In this document: in pieces, positions 9,045-18,521 of the stretch | How positions within the stretch are numbered: position 1 is the first letter of the stretch | Layout: every line of letters begins with the position of its first letter | Source of the DNA: Chloroflexota bacterium | GTDB lineage: Bacteria > Chloroflexota > Dehalococcoidia > Lucifugimonadales > Lucifugimonadaceae | Assembly: GCA_002730795.1 (NCBI GenBank) | Contig: PCAX01000029.1 | Span: 1 to 42,249, forward strand | DNA: 42,249 bases | Direction of reading: 5' to 3' | Translations under genes and position numbers: made by a program | The notes under the pieces: generated by a model | The model's database searches: none | What the model saw: the letters and a program-made list of their open reading frames with translations, nothing else | Told to the model about the DNA's origin: nothing

Positions 9045-9656
9045 TTATTGAATTTTTCTTTCATTTCCACTAAATAAACGCCGAATATTTTCATGATGAC
9101 TCGCAAAGATTATTAGAGGAGCTGGTACCGCAAAAATCAAGTCCCAGGCATTAGCACCGTTTATTGAAAAAATAATTGTTAATATCATTATAATCATTCC
9201 GAAAGCAGATCCTATTATCGACCCCAAAGATGCTGTCCGTGTTATGGCAATTACAATTACCCCGATTAAAACTCCGACAATTGCGAGTGGATTAACAAGA
9301 AAAATTGCTCCTATGCCGGTCGCGACTCCCTTTCCACCTTTAAACTTACTGAAAACTGGAACAATGTGACCAATTATCGCTATTGACCCACATAATGGTT
9401 TAACCCATATGACATCAGTTAATATTGATGCAACAAAGACGGCTAATGCCCCTTTGAAAATATCGATTATTAGTACAGAGGCACCAGCAGAAGGCCCTAG
9501 AACCCTTAGGACATTCGTTGCCCCAGTGCTTCCGCTGCCGTGACCCCGGACATCTGTACGGTGCCATATTTTACCAATAATGATTCCTGTAGGTATAGAA
9601 CCTAAAAGATAGGCGATTACCAGAGAGAGTGCTATGTACAAAAGATCATTCATCAT
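9045..9656 (-). CDS. plsY: Glycerol-3-phosphate acyltransferase (acyl-phosphate dependent)
   Basis: Multi-TM protein with GSIPTGIIIGK, GSGSTGATNVLRVLG, GHIVPVFSKFKGGKGVATG. Confidence 0.95.
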   Translation of the reverse strand: MMNDLLYIALSLVIAYLLGSIPTGIIIGKIWHRTDVRGHGSGSTGATNVLRVLGPSAGASVLIIDIFKGALAVFVASILTDVIWVKPLCGSIAIIGHIVPVFSKFKGGKGVATGIGAIFLVNPLAIVGVLIGVIVIAITRTASLGSIIGSAFGMIIMILTIIFSINGANAWDLIFAVPAPLIIFASHHENIRRLFSGNERKIQ

Positions 9657-10968
9657 TTTTTGACGTGAATTGCATTACTAAAGGTGACCCGTCAAATCCA
9701 AACATTTTCCTTATTTTGTTTTCTAAGTATCGTCGGTAAGAAAAATGTATTAGGTGAGGATTGTTAGACGCTAATGAGAATGTTGGGGGAGCGGTTTTGG
9801 TTTGCGATATATTAAAAATTTTCGGCCTACGGTGACCTGAACCGGGTATGGGTTTTTCGCCCATTGCGTCAAATAAAGTTTTACTTAAATCAGAGCCGTC
9901 TACTTTTTTTGAATATTCTTTCCATACTCTAATTATAGATGGTATGATTTTTTTCACTCCAAATCCGGTTTCGGCAGATGTGAGCAGAATAGGAACTCCG
10001 GGGATAAATTTAAATGTATTGGTAACTTTACTTATTAATAATTCTGAGTCTATGTTCATGTTTTCAGATAAATCCCACTTGTTCAAAATAATTACACCCG
10101 CTTTTGAAGCTTGGTCTATAAAACCGCCGATATGCGTATCTTGGGCAGTTGCGATTTCTGTAATATCTAGTACCAACATGGCAACATGTGATTTCTCAAT
10201 CGAATTAAAAGTTCTTATGACGCTGTATTTTTCCAAACTTTCTTGGGTTTTTCCTCTTCTACGTAACCCTGCAGTGTCTATGAAGGTAAGAGATTGATTT
10301 TGGAAGGTGAATGTGGAATCTACTGCATCTCTCGTAGTTCCTGGCATAGGACTTACGATACTACGGTTAGAATCTGTAATAAGGTTGAAAAGTGCGGATT
10401 TTCCTACATTTGGGCGCCCTACGATTGCGATTCTTATCCCATTGGGTTCATATATTTCTTGGTCACGTTTTGGAATTAATTCAAATATTTTTTCAATTAA
10501 ATCAGTAATTCCGATATCGTGATATGCACTTATGGGGATTGGATCGGCAATGGCCATAGAATAAAATTCATTCAAACCAATTTCTCGGGTGGGGGAATCA
10601 ACTTTATTCACGGCGAGTACACAAGGTTTGCCACTTTTTCTAATAATATTAATAACGTCGATGTCTCCGCTAGTAACACCCTCCATTACATCGACAACCA
10701 TTATTATTGCGTCGGCAACCCTCACTGCTTCGGTAAATTGAAGATCGATTTCTGTTTTTAGAATTTCACTATTCGAATTGCCTGCAACACCAGCAGTATC
10801 AACCAGATCAAAGCGGTTACCAGACCAGTGTGTGTTGATCGAAACGCGATCTCTAGTAGTACCAGGTATGTCACTGACTATGGCTATCCTGCGTCCTGCT
10901 ATCCTGTTAAATAAAGTAGATTTACCAACGTTTTGACGGCCTATAATCGTTATGATAGGTAGCGACAT
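9646..10968 (-). CDS. der: Ribosome biogenesis GTPase Der (EngA)
   Basis: Two GTPase domains with P-loops GRQNVGKST and GRPNVGKSA, DTAG motifs, NKVD and NKWD, C-terminal KH-like domain. Confidence 0.97.
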   Translation of the reverse strand: MSLPIITIIGRQNVGKSTLFNRIAGRRIAIVSDIPGTTRDRVSINTHWSGNRFDLVDTAGVAGNSNSEILKTEIDLQFTEAVRVADAIIMVVDVMEGVTSGDIDVINIIRKSGKPCVLAVNKVDSPTREIGLNEFYSMAIADPIPISAYHDIGITDLIEKIFELIPKRDQEIYEPNGIRIAIVGRPNVGKSALFNLITDSNRSIVSPMPGTTRDAVDSTFTFQNQSLTFIDTAGLRRRGKTQESLEKYSVIRTFNSIEKSHVAMLVLDITEIATAQDTHIGGFIDQASKAGVIILNKWDLSENMNIDSELLISKVTNTFKFIPGVPILLTSAETGFGVKKIIPSIIRVWKEYSKKVDGSDLSKTLFDAMGEKPIPGSGHRRPKIFNISQTKTAPPTFSLASNNPHLIHFSYRRYLENKIRKMFGFDGSPLVMQFTSKNDE

Positions 10969-10994
10969 TCAGCATTCTGGATTAATTAAAAATT

Positions 10995-11900
10995 TCATTT
11001 CTGGTTCAACCATCCATCCATTAAAGCGACCTGTGCCCAAAGTCGATTCTCAGCTTGGTTAAATACTATTGAACGTTCATCATATAACAATCCTTCAGAT
11101 ATTTCTTCACCGTCATGGGCGGGCATATCATGCATAAACTTAACTGAAGGTTTTGCCTTTTTTAGTAGGTTTGGAGTAACTTGATAATCTTTAAAGTCTT
11201 CAGCCCTTTTTTTTATTTCACTTTCTTGTCCCATGCTTGTCCAAACGTCTGTGTATACAAAATCTGCGTTTTTCACAGCGATTATAGGTTGTTCCATCTG
11301 ATTTACTGATCCAGAGCCGTAATTTTTAATTGAACGTAAAACATCTTCCTTAAGACCATATCCGTTTGGAGAAGCTATGTTTAAAGTACCCCCTACCCCA
11401 GCTATCCCATACGCCAAGCTCTTTGCCACATTGTTTGCATCTCCAATAAAAGCCACTTTAATATCATGTAAATCGCTTTTTTTTTCGTAGATGGTTAATA
11501 AATCAGCTAGCGCTTGGCAAGGATGTTCACCATTGGATAATCCGTTTATAACTGGAATTTCTGACGCAGATGCGAAAGCGTCCAAACTACTATCTTCAAA
11601 TGTTCGAATGACGACCAAATCAGAAAGCCGTGATATCACATTAGCAATATCTTTTATGGGTTCTCTTTTACCAAATCCCACTTCTTCTGGGCCAAAATAA
11701 ATTGGATTACCACCCAGTAACTTTATGCCTCTCCAAAAACTTAATTTGGTTCTCAGAGATGGCTTTTCAAACAAGAGTACTATAGTTTTATCCCTCAACG
11801 ATGCGCTTGTTGCGCCGGATTTAAATTCCAATGCCCTATCAAGAGTGGGGATTATATCGTTTGATGGAAGGTCACTAAACCTTATGTAATTGTTTTTCAA
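10995..11900 (-). CDS. argF: Ornithine carbamoyltransferase
   Basis: EKPSLRTKLSF (STRT-type carbamoyl-phosphate motif), NGEHPCQALAD, FMHDMPAHDGEE in the HCLP position, NQAENRLWAQ. Confidence 0.88.
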   Translation of the reverse strand: MKNNYIRFSDLPSNDIIPTLDRALEFKSGATSASLRDKTIVLLFEKPSLRTKLSFWRGIKLLGGNPIYFGPEEVGFGKREPIKDIANVISRLSDLVVIRTFEDSSLDAFASASEIPVINGLSNGEHPCQALADLLTIYEKKSDLHDIKVAFIGDANNVAKSLAYGIAGVGGTLNIASPNGYGLKEDVLRSIKNYGSGSVNQMEQPIIAVKNADFVYTDVWTSMGQESEIKKRAEDFKDYQVTPNLLKKAKPSVKFMHDMPAHDGEEISEGLLYDERSIVFNQAENRLWAQVALMDGWLNQK

Positions 11901-11909
11901 TTGAGTAAT

Positions 11910-12326
11910 TTATGCCGGCTTAAATTTTAATAGGGTAATACCTTGTCCAGTGTCTACAAAAACAGGCTTAAGTTTCATTCCTATCTTTAGATTTTTTGGA
12001 TCAGGTTTAACATCAACTATGTTCGTGGGAATTATTGGTCCTTCCTTAAGTTTTATTAGGGCATTTATAAATGGCACATCGTTAGAAAAACTATAGTGGG
12101 GCGCTAGGTGAACTATGGCAAATGTGTAAAGAGTTGCATCCCCAGAAACTTTTACCCATTCAATTTCGCCATCAACGTTATACATAGAATGCGAACGTGG
12201 ATAAAATTGAAATTGCCCAGATGATTTACATTTCTGAATCCAAATTTCTCCCTTTTTAAGACCATTCCAATATTTATCAGATTCGGGCTGTGGGACAGGC
12301 ATAGGTTTTTCTTGATTGTTATCCAT
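11910..12326 (-). CDS. DUF35 OB-fold domain protein
   Basis: DKYWNGLKKGEIWIQKCKSSGQFQFYPR...EWVKVSGDATLYTFAIVH matches the rubredoxin-like/OB-fold DUF35 pattern; abuts the thiolase-like gene. Confidence 0.8.
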   Translation of the reverse strand: MDNNQEKPMPVPQPESDKYWNGLKKGEIWIQKCKSSGQFQFYPRSHSMYNVDGEIEWVKVSGDATLYTFAIVHLAPHYSFSNDVPFINALIKLKEGPIIPTNIVDVKPDPKNLKIGMKLKPVFVDTGQGITLLKFKPA

Positions 12327-12328
12327 TG

Positions 12329-13492
12329 TTAAGCATTTCCCAAAATTACGGTTGACGTAGATGAGAGCAATCCACCAGTTCCATGAGCTAATACCAAATT
12401 ACATTGAGGTACTTGACGTTCTCCCCCTTCTCCTCTTAATTGTCGCACAGCTTCAACCAGCGCGAATATTCCATACATTCCGGGATGAGTATAAGATAAT
12501 CCTCCTCCATTTGTATTTAATGGAAATTCCCCGCTTGGCGATGTCCGTTGATTTGCCACAAAATCAGCCCCTTCTCCTGGTTTACAGAATCCGAGATTTT
12601 CAAGTGAAACTAAAACTGTGTAAGTAAAAGAATCATATATCATCGTCAAATCCAGATCTTTATGGTGGATTCCAGCCATTTTAAGGGCTTGAGGTCCGGT
12701 TACTTTTCCAAAAGCTTGTGTTAGATCCGGCATCTGAGAAATCATTGAATGATCATGTCCTTCTCCGGCCCCCAAAATAGAAACACCACTTTTCCTACAG
12801 TTTTTTGCTCTTTCTGGGGTTGTAATTACAATTGCTGCTCCTGCATCTGTTACTAAACAGCAATCCAACAAGTGAAATGGCCACGATATCCATTTGGAAT
12901 TGTGGTAGTCATCAAAATTCATTGTTTTTTCATAAAAATAGGCCTTTGGATTTAAATTAGCCCATTTACGTGTAGATACTGCTATTTCTGACATAGCTTG
13001 CCTGGTTTTATCCTCACCATATTCGTACATGTATCTGCTGCAAGCCAGAGAATATGATGCAGGAGGCCCAATTATTCCATAAGGGTATTCATACTGAACC
13101 ATTGGAATTCCTGGGTCCTTCGGAACGGGAGCCCTGTCTGAACGGCCCGATTGTCCGTGGGTAATTAGGGCTACTTCGCAATAACCAGCAGCTATTGCAG
13201 CTAAGGCGTGAGCTACATGTATTACGAATGATGATCCTCCTACAGACGTAGAATCCGTATATTTAGGTTGTAATCCAATATATTCGGCAACATCTAAAGT
13301 TGACCAACCCGCAGTAAATAACCCGTCAACGTCAGATAATTCCATGCCGGCATCGTCGAGGGCGTTTATCGCTGCTTCAGCATGTAGGGCAAGGGGAGAC
13401 TTATCGGGCACTTTGCCTATTTCATTTGATTCATCTACTCCAACGATTGAAGCTTTACCGGATAGATTTTTTAGTCTTTTAAAATTTGCCAA
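12329..13492 (-). CDS. Thiolase-fold protein of the lipid-transfer/SCP-x-like group
   Basis: ALHAEAAINALDDAGMELSDVDGLFTAG, SVGGSSFVIHVAHALAAIAAGYCEVALITHG, GGGLSYTHPGMYGIFALVEAVRQLRGE, HGTGG. Confidence 0.85.
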   Translation of the reverse strand: MANFKRLKNLSGKASIVGVDESNEIGKVPDKSPLALHAEAAINALDDAGMELSDVDGLFTAGWSTLDVAEYIGLQPKYTDSTSVGGSSFVIHVAHALAAIAAGYCEVALITHGQSGRSDRAPVPKDPGIPMVQYEYPYGIIGPPASYSLACSRYMYEYGEDKTRQAMSEIAVSTRKWANLNPKAYFYEKTMNFDDYHNSKWISWPFHLLDCCLVTDAGAAIVITTPERAKNCRKSGVSILGAGEGHDHSMISQMPDLTQAFGKVTGPQALKMAGIHHKDLDLTMIYDSFTYTVLVSLENLGFCKPGEGADFVANQRTSPSGEFPLNTNGGGLSYTHPGMYGIFALVEAVRQLRGEGGERQVPQCNLVLAHGTGGLLSSTSTVILGNA

Positions 13493-13503
13493 AATATTTT
13501 CTT

Positions 13504-13830
13504 CTATTTTACGGGTGAATAGGGTGTAGGTATTAATATTTGATTACGTACATTCTTTACTATAATTCCGTCAGCATGGGATTCCTCAAAGACTTTTTGC
13601 CATTCAGGATCATTTCTAAAATTTTCCCATGATTTTGTTCTATGGGCTGCATCTTTGAATCCAAGTATGTAGGTGAGTTCATTACTGTTGGGACCAACAT
13701 CTGTTACCCAATATCCAATGTTAGTTATACCCTGTTTTTCGAACAATTTCATGGTGTGATTGGCAAAACGATCATGTAGATTTGATAATTTTCCGGCGAA
13801 GCATTCGTAGATTCTTAGTTCGTATATCAC
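13504..13830 (-). CDS. NIPSNAP family protein
   Basis: MIYELRIYECFAGKLSNLHDRFANHTMKLFEKQG...GYWVTDVG...TYILGFKD...ENFRNDPEWQKV is typical of NIPSNAP/dimeric alpha-beta barrel proteins. Confidence 0.85.
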   Translation of the reverse strand: MIYELRIYECFAGKLSNLHDRFANHTMKLFEKQGITNIGYWVTDVGPNSNELTYILGFKDAAHRTKSWENFRNDPEWQKVFEESHADGIIVKNVRNQILIPTPYSPVK

Positions 13831-13940
13831 ATTTACCTTCCTTTGATTGGAATAAAAACATATGATTCATCTGGACAATTTCACTTTGAGTTATGTTCAA
13901 ATAAATACTTAGTTTATTGAATACAGACTTGTCGATTTAG

Positions 13941-14777
13941 TCAAGTACTAAGAATGATATTGTCGATAAGTCTCGCCTTACCGATTCTAACTGCTAAAAC
14001 CAAGATATTCCCATTTTCCAAAAACTTATTTGGTTTAAAGGAAACACTATCAACTATTTCCAGATAATCTATTTCCATTAACGGGTCTCTAGTTAAATAT
14101 TCCTTTACTGATTTAATTACTTTTTCAGATTTTATAGTTCCGTTTTTTTCGTAACTATCTCCTAAAAGTAACGATTTATATATTTTGGAAGCAGATGTAC
14201 GTTCCGCTGTATTCAAATATTGATTTCTTGTACTAAATGCTAATCCGTCAACATCTCTTATTGTTGGAATTGTAATTATTTCTACTTTTAATCCTAAATC
14301 ACGAATAAGATTTTTGATCACTTGTAATTGTTGAGCGTCCTTTTGCCCAAAAGATGCTACATCGGGGCTGACTAGTATAAATAACTTTGTAACTACAGTT
14401 GCTACGCCAATAAAATGCCCTTCCCTCGAAGCGCCTTCAGATATTCTTCCTAGGATACCTGGATCTACAGTAGTTGAGTCTTTTTTGGTATATATTTCTT
14501 CAACGGAGGGAACAAAAGCAATATCCACCCCGTTTTTCTTAAACACCGTAAGATCATCGTTTTCATTGTGCGGATACGAATCAATATCTTCCGCTCTGGA
14601 AAATTGGGTAGGATTCAAGAATATTGAACCTACCAGAAAATCAACCTTTGGGCGAAGAGTTTCAAAATGTGCAACGTGTCCCTTGTGTATACCTCCCAAG
14701 GTCGCCACTAATCCTACGGAACCTTTTAAAGTTTTCCGTAATGCCAGCATTTCGACCGAAGTTCTTATAACTTTCAA
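13941..14777 (-). CDS. panC: Pantothenate synthetase (pantoate-beta-alanine ligase)
   Basis: VATLGGIHKGHVAHFE, SIFLNPTQF, FGQKDAQQLQVI, STRNQYL. TTG start. Confidence 0.95.
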   Translation of the reverse strand: MKVIRTSVEMLALRKTLKGSVGLVATLGGIHKGHVAHFETLRPKVDFLVGSIFLNPTQFSRAEDIDSYPHNENDDLTVFKKNGVDIAFVPSVEEIYTKKDSTTVDPGILGRISEGASREGHFIGVATVVTKLFILVSPDVASFGQKDAQQLQVIKNLIRDLGLKVEIITIPTIRDVDGLAFSTRNQYLNTAERTSASKIYKSLLLGDSYEKNGTIKSEKVIKSVKEYLTRDPLMEIDYLEIVDSVSFKPNKFLENGNILVLAVRIGKARLIDNIILST

Positions 14778-14792
14778 AGCAATTATTTTTAC

Positions 14793-15623
14793 CTAATCAT
14801 TTTTCTTGTCTTTAGACCAAGAAAAACTTTGTTCGTGCCCAGGAAATTTCCTACCGGTAACTTCGTCCGAATAATTTTGTAGAGCCCGTTTTACGATTGA
14901 GGACAAATCAGCATAATTTCCTGAATGTTTTGGACGGAAATCAGGGTCCAACCCCAATATGTCATGGAAAACTTGAACTTGCCCATCACAATGGATTCCC
15001 GCCCCTATACCTATTGTTGGTATGTCAAGATTGCTCGAAATTTCTTTAGCTAATTCTAAAGGTATTAGTTCCAAAACTATTGAAAATACCCCGGCTTCCT
15101 GTAAGGATACTGCGTCTCGCAACAATTGATTAGCGGTAAATTTTGATTTTCCTTGGACTCGGTACCCCCCGAGTTGATGTACTGATTGGGGTGTTAAACC
15201 GATGTGACCCATCACCGCCACTCCAGACTCCGTCAACTTTTTTACTATTGGTGCTACTGATAGCCCCCCCTCCAATTTAACGGCTTGAGCCCCTCCTTCT
15301 TGTATTAATTTCCCGGCGTTTTTTAAAGTTGTATTGGGATCTATTTGGTAACTAAGAAACGGCATATCGGCAACCACAAGACATCTTTTCGTCCCACGTA
15401 CCACGGCAGAGGTGGCTCTTACGATATCTTCAACTGTTACCGGGATGGTCGAATCAAAGCCTAGAACAACTTGTCCCATGCTATCTCCAACCAGGACCAT
15501 AGGTATATTAGTCGTGTCTATTATCTTTGCAGCAGTATAGTCATAAGCAGTAACCATTGCTATTGGTTCTTGTTTGAGTTTCATCTGTTGGATTTGATGA
15601 ACAGTAATTCTTCGTGCGGTCAT
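14793..15623 (-). CDS. panB: 3-methyl-2-oxobutanoate hydroxymethyltransferase
   Basis: MVTAYDYTAAKIID, VGDSMGQVVLG, GGAQAVKLEGG, GHIGLTPQSVHQLGGYRVQGK, GIGAGIHCDGQVQVFHDILG. Confidence 0.97.
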   Translation of the reverse strand: MTARRITVHQIQQMKLKQEPIAMVTAYDYTAAKIIDTTNIPMVLVGDSMGQVVLGFDSTIPVTVEDIVRATSAVVRGTKRCLVVADMPFLSYQIDPNTTLKNAGKLIQEGGAQAVKLEGGLSVAPIVKKLTESGVAVMGHIGLTPQSVHQLGGYRVQGKSKFTANQLLRDAVSLQEAGVFSIVLELIPLELAKEISSNLDIPTIGIGAGIHCDGQVQVFHDILGLDPDFRPKHSGNYADLSSIVKRALQNYSDEVTGRKFPGHEQSFSWSKDKKND

Positions 15624-15704
15624 CGTGTCACTCCATTTTGGTCGGACGCACCAAGGCTGCCCGCCTGTTTTGTTTCACGGAAAATGTAATTAATAGCTAT
15701 TTTA

Positions 15705-16624
15705 CTAGAAAGTATCTAAACTTTTTTTTATCGACCTCACCAAATATGTAAAAATTTCATTATATTCTGCTTCGGACATAGATCCTTGTTCTTTAGCTAT
15801 ACGTAGCGAAGCCAGAGCTATCGAGCTATAACCCATAGCGATGGTAGGGTCGTAGTTTTGTAAAGCATTGGTATGAAGTTTTACTGTATTGTAATCACCT
15901 CTCACATAAGGCCCAGTAAGTGATTTAGGTAATCCTTTTTCAAATATTTCATTTAAAGTTGTTTGCACAAGTGGAATAAGCATTTTTATAGAATCTTCCC
16001 TTTTGATGTCCAAACTTTGTAATATTTCTGAGGATAATCCCAAGGATCCTGCAAAAAGTCCGCATGAAAGTACGGCAGCCGAGTGATATAGTGCCCGTAA
16101 TGCGCTGGGTATATAAAAGGGAGTGCTTTCAAATGACCTGACGAATTTATCTAGCCATTGATAAACGCTTTTCGAATCAGATTCAATTGCAAACGATATT
16201 TGTCTAAACTGTCCGTAAGAAGTTTTTGAAGGAAAAGTTTGGAGAGGATGAATCGCTCCAGTTTCTGCTCCTGATTTTTTTGCACGATTTAATACAGAAA
16301 GAGGTAAAGCTCCTGAACAATGCAGGGCAACTTGTCCTTTTACCCATTTTATGGATTGAGAAATATCTTCCACAATCGAGTCTGTACCTGTTATAAAAAT
16401 ATAGTTAGCATTTTCAGCAGCTTTGTTCGGATCTTCAGTAATAAATATTTTAGGTCCAAGAATTTCAGCCAGCCATTTTCTTTGTTCTAGTGAACGAGCA
16501 TGGACCGATATTAGAGGATATTTTGAATTCTTTAACGCCATCGCAAGGCTACTACCCAGCTTTCCAGCCGAGATGATAGAAATTGAGTTTTTGTTGAGAT
16601 CAACTTTTGGGTTTTTATTTGTCA
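15705..16624 (-). CDS. Rossmann-like and DUF2520 domain protein; candidate ketopantoate reductase
   Basis: ISIISAGKLGSSLAMALKNS N-terminal Rossmann, ALHCSGALPLSVLNRAKKSGAETGAIHPLQTF, GPYVRGDYNTVKLHTNAL. Immediately upstream of panB-panC. ATG at 16624 preferred over TTG 16646. Confidence 0.82.
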
Positions 16625-16678
16625 TTTTATTTAAATTGACCAACACTATTACGTGTTGGTAATATCAGCCATTTCAGA

Positions 16679-16697
16679 TTGTTTCAGTGCGAAACAA
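16679..16697. promoter_or_regulatory. Inverted repeat TTGTTTC-N5-GAAACAA in a divergent promoter region
   Basis: TTGTTTC AGTGC GAAACAA, perfect 7-bp arms, between DUF2520-panBC (minus) and the GGT-family gene (plus). Confidence 0.5.
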
Positions 16698-16709
16698 CAC
16701 GTATAAAGG

Positions 16710-16733
16710 TATCTACACGGTTATCTACACGGT
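16710..16733. repeat. Perfect tandem 12-bp repeat (TATCTACACGGT x2)
   Basis: TATCTACACGGT TATCTACACGGT read directly from the sequence. Confidence 0.85.
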
Positions 16734-16841
16734 AACGAGTCTACCAAACACATCTTAGTTAAACATTTTAAAGGGGTTAACAATTGAGGTGTGTAAATGC
16801 TTTTTGATTTATCTTAACTATAGCCAGTTAAAAAGGAGAAT

Positions 16842-18461
16842 ATGATGTCGTTTTTTAATTCACGAAGGTCCCCTATAGTTGCCCGTCATGGAGCTGTTGC
16901 TACCAGCCAACCTTTAGCGGCGCAATCAGGGTTAAAGATAATGATGGATGGTGGCAATGCTGTAGATGCTGCCGTCGCAGCTGCAGCGACTTTGAATGTT
17001 GTAGAACCGACTTCCACTGGCATCGGTGGTGATATGTTCGCCCTTATTTGGGATATCATAGAAAAAAAAGTTGTAGCCTTAAACGGTTCTGGTAGGTCCG
17101 GTTCAGGGGCTAATGTTAAAGAATTGAAGGATCTGGGGTATAGTGATTTTATCCCAAAAGAGGGTGAAGGGTGCCATTTTTCCGTGAGTGTTCCAGGGAC
17201 GGTACATGGGTGGGAAACAGCCCTTACTGGCTATGGAAGGATGTCGTTGAATGAGGTTTTGAAATCAGCGATACATTATGCATTAAATGGATTTGGTGTT
17301 TCAAAAATTGTTTCAAATGGTTGGGAAAATGGGGAAGAAAAATTAACTTACAGACCGTCTGGATTGGAATTATTACCTAATGGAAAAGCTCCAAGACATG
17401 GTGATTATGTCAAATTGCCAGAGCTCGGACGTTCGTTGGAAATAATTGCTGACGGGGGAAGTGAAGCATTTTACAGTGGCGATATTGGAAAGAAGATAGT
17501 TGATTTTATTGGGGCAGAGGGTGGTTGGCTAACACAAGAAGATCTCGACTCACATCATTCGGATTGGGATAACCCCATTTCAACTAAATATAAGGATATT
17601 GATATTTGGGAGTGCCCCCCAAATGGCCAAGGAATAGCGGCTCTTATCGCTTTGAATATAGTTGAAGGATTTGATATAGCATCTATGGGATATCAATCGG
17701 TTGAAGCTTACCATCACTTAATTGAATCTATGAGGTGTGGTTTTATGGATGCGCTTCAATATGTCGCGGATCCTAGAGTATCTGAAGTTCCAATAGGTCC
17801 CCTACTTTCGAAAGATTATGCATCGCAACGAAGATCCGAAATTAAATCAGATTCTGCCAACCCTTCAATTTCCTACGGAAATCCAATGGGTGGTTCCGAT
17901 ACGGTTTATGTTACAGCCGTCGACGGTGACGGGATGGCTTGTTCATTAATAAACAGTTTATACGCTGGATTTGGTTCCGGACTGGTAGTGCCTACTACAG
18001 GGATAGCCCTGCAAAATAGAGGGGCTTTGTTTTCACTGGACCCAGATCATCCTAATTATTTACAACCTCGTAAAAGGCCTTACCAAACTATTATTCCAGC
18101 TATGGCTACGCGCGATGATGAGATGTGGTTGAGTTTTGGTGTCATGGGAGGATTTCAGCAGCCGCAAGGTCATTTACAAGTGGTTTCGAACATGGTTGAT
18201 TTTAATTTGGATTCTCAACAGGCTTTGGACTCTCTAAGATTTAAAATAGATGTTGAAGACACGCAAAATGTTATGGTGGAGGATGGTCTTGATCCGAACA
18301 TAATACGCGATCTTGAACGCCGCGGGCACAACATTATGCTCCAGACTGGGATTGAAAGAGTTGGGATGGGCGGTGGTCAGATAATTTCTCGCGATCCCGA
18401 ATCAGGTGTTTTAACAGCAGGTTCTGAACCGCGTAAAGATGGGGCGGCTGTGGGTTGGTAG
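16842..18461 (+). CDS. Gamma-glutamyltransferase-family (Ntn hydrolase) protein
   Basis: GGNAVDAAVAAAATLNVVEPTSTGIGGDMFALIWD, GSDTVYVTAVDGDGMACSLINSLYAGFGSG (conserved Thr position), PYQTIIPAMA. RBS-like AAGGAG upstream. Confidence 0.92.
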   Translation: MMSFFNSRRSPIVARHGAVATSQPLAAQSGLKIMMDGGNAVDAAVAAAATLNVVEPTSTGIGGDMFALIWDIIEKKVVALNGSGRSGSGANVKELKDLGYSDFIPKEGEGCHFSVSVPGTVHGWETALTGYGRMSLNEVLKSAIHYALNGFGVSKIVSNGWENGEEKLTYRPSGLELLPNGKAPRHGDYVKLPELGRSLEIIADGGSEAFYSGDIGKKIVDFIGAEGGWLTQEDLDSHHSDWDNPISTKYKDIDIWECPPNGQGIAALIALNIVEGFDIASMGYQSVEAYHHLIESMRCGFMDALQYVADPRVSEVPIGPLLSKDYASQRRSEIKSDSANPSISYGNPMGGSDTVYVTAVDGDGMACSLINSLYAGFGSGLVVPTTGIALQNRGALFSLDPDHPNYLQPRKRPYQTIIPAMATRDDEMWLSFGVMGGFQQPQGHLQVVSNMVDFNLDSQQALDSLRFKIDVEDTQNVMVEDGLDPNIIRDLERRGHNIMLQTGIERVGMGGGQIISRDPESGVLTAGSEPRKDGAAVGW

Positions 18462-18505
18462 ATGTGTAAAGGGTTTATTATTACCTAAAATTTCTATTTA
18501 ATAAG

Positions 18506-18521
18506 AATATTATATAATATT
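18506..18521. promoter_or_regulatory. 16-bp perfect palindrome upstream of an HTH regulator
   Basis: AATATTATATAATATT is self-complementary; ends 42 bp before the GTG start at 18564. Confidence 0.5.

Noticed and set aside
16842-18461. Inactive gamma-glutamyltransferase (missing catalytic Thr)
   Set aside because: Aligning TVYVTAVDGDG to TTHYSVVDKDG keeps the first Thr, so the catalytic nucleophile appears present.
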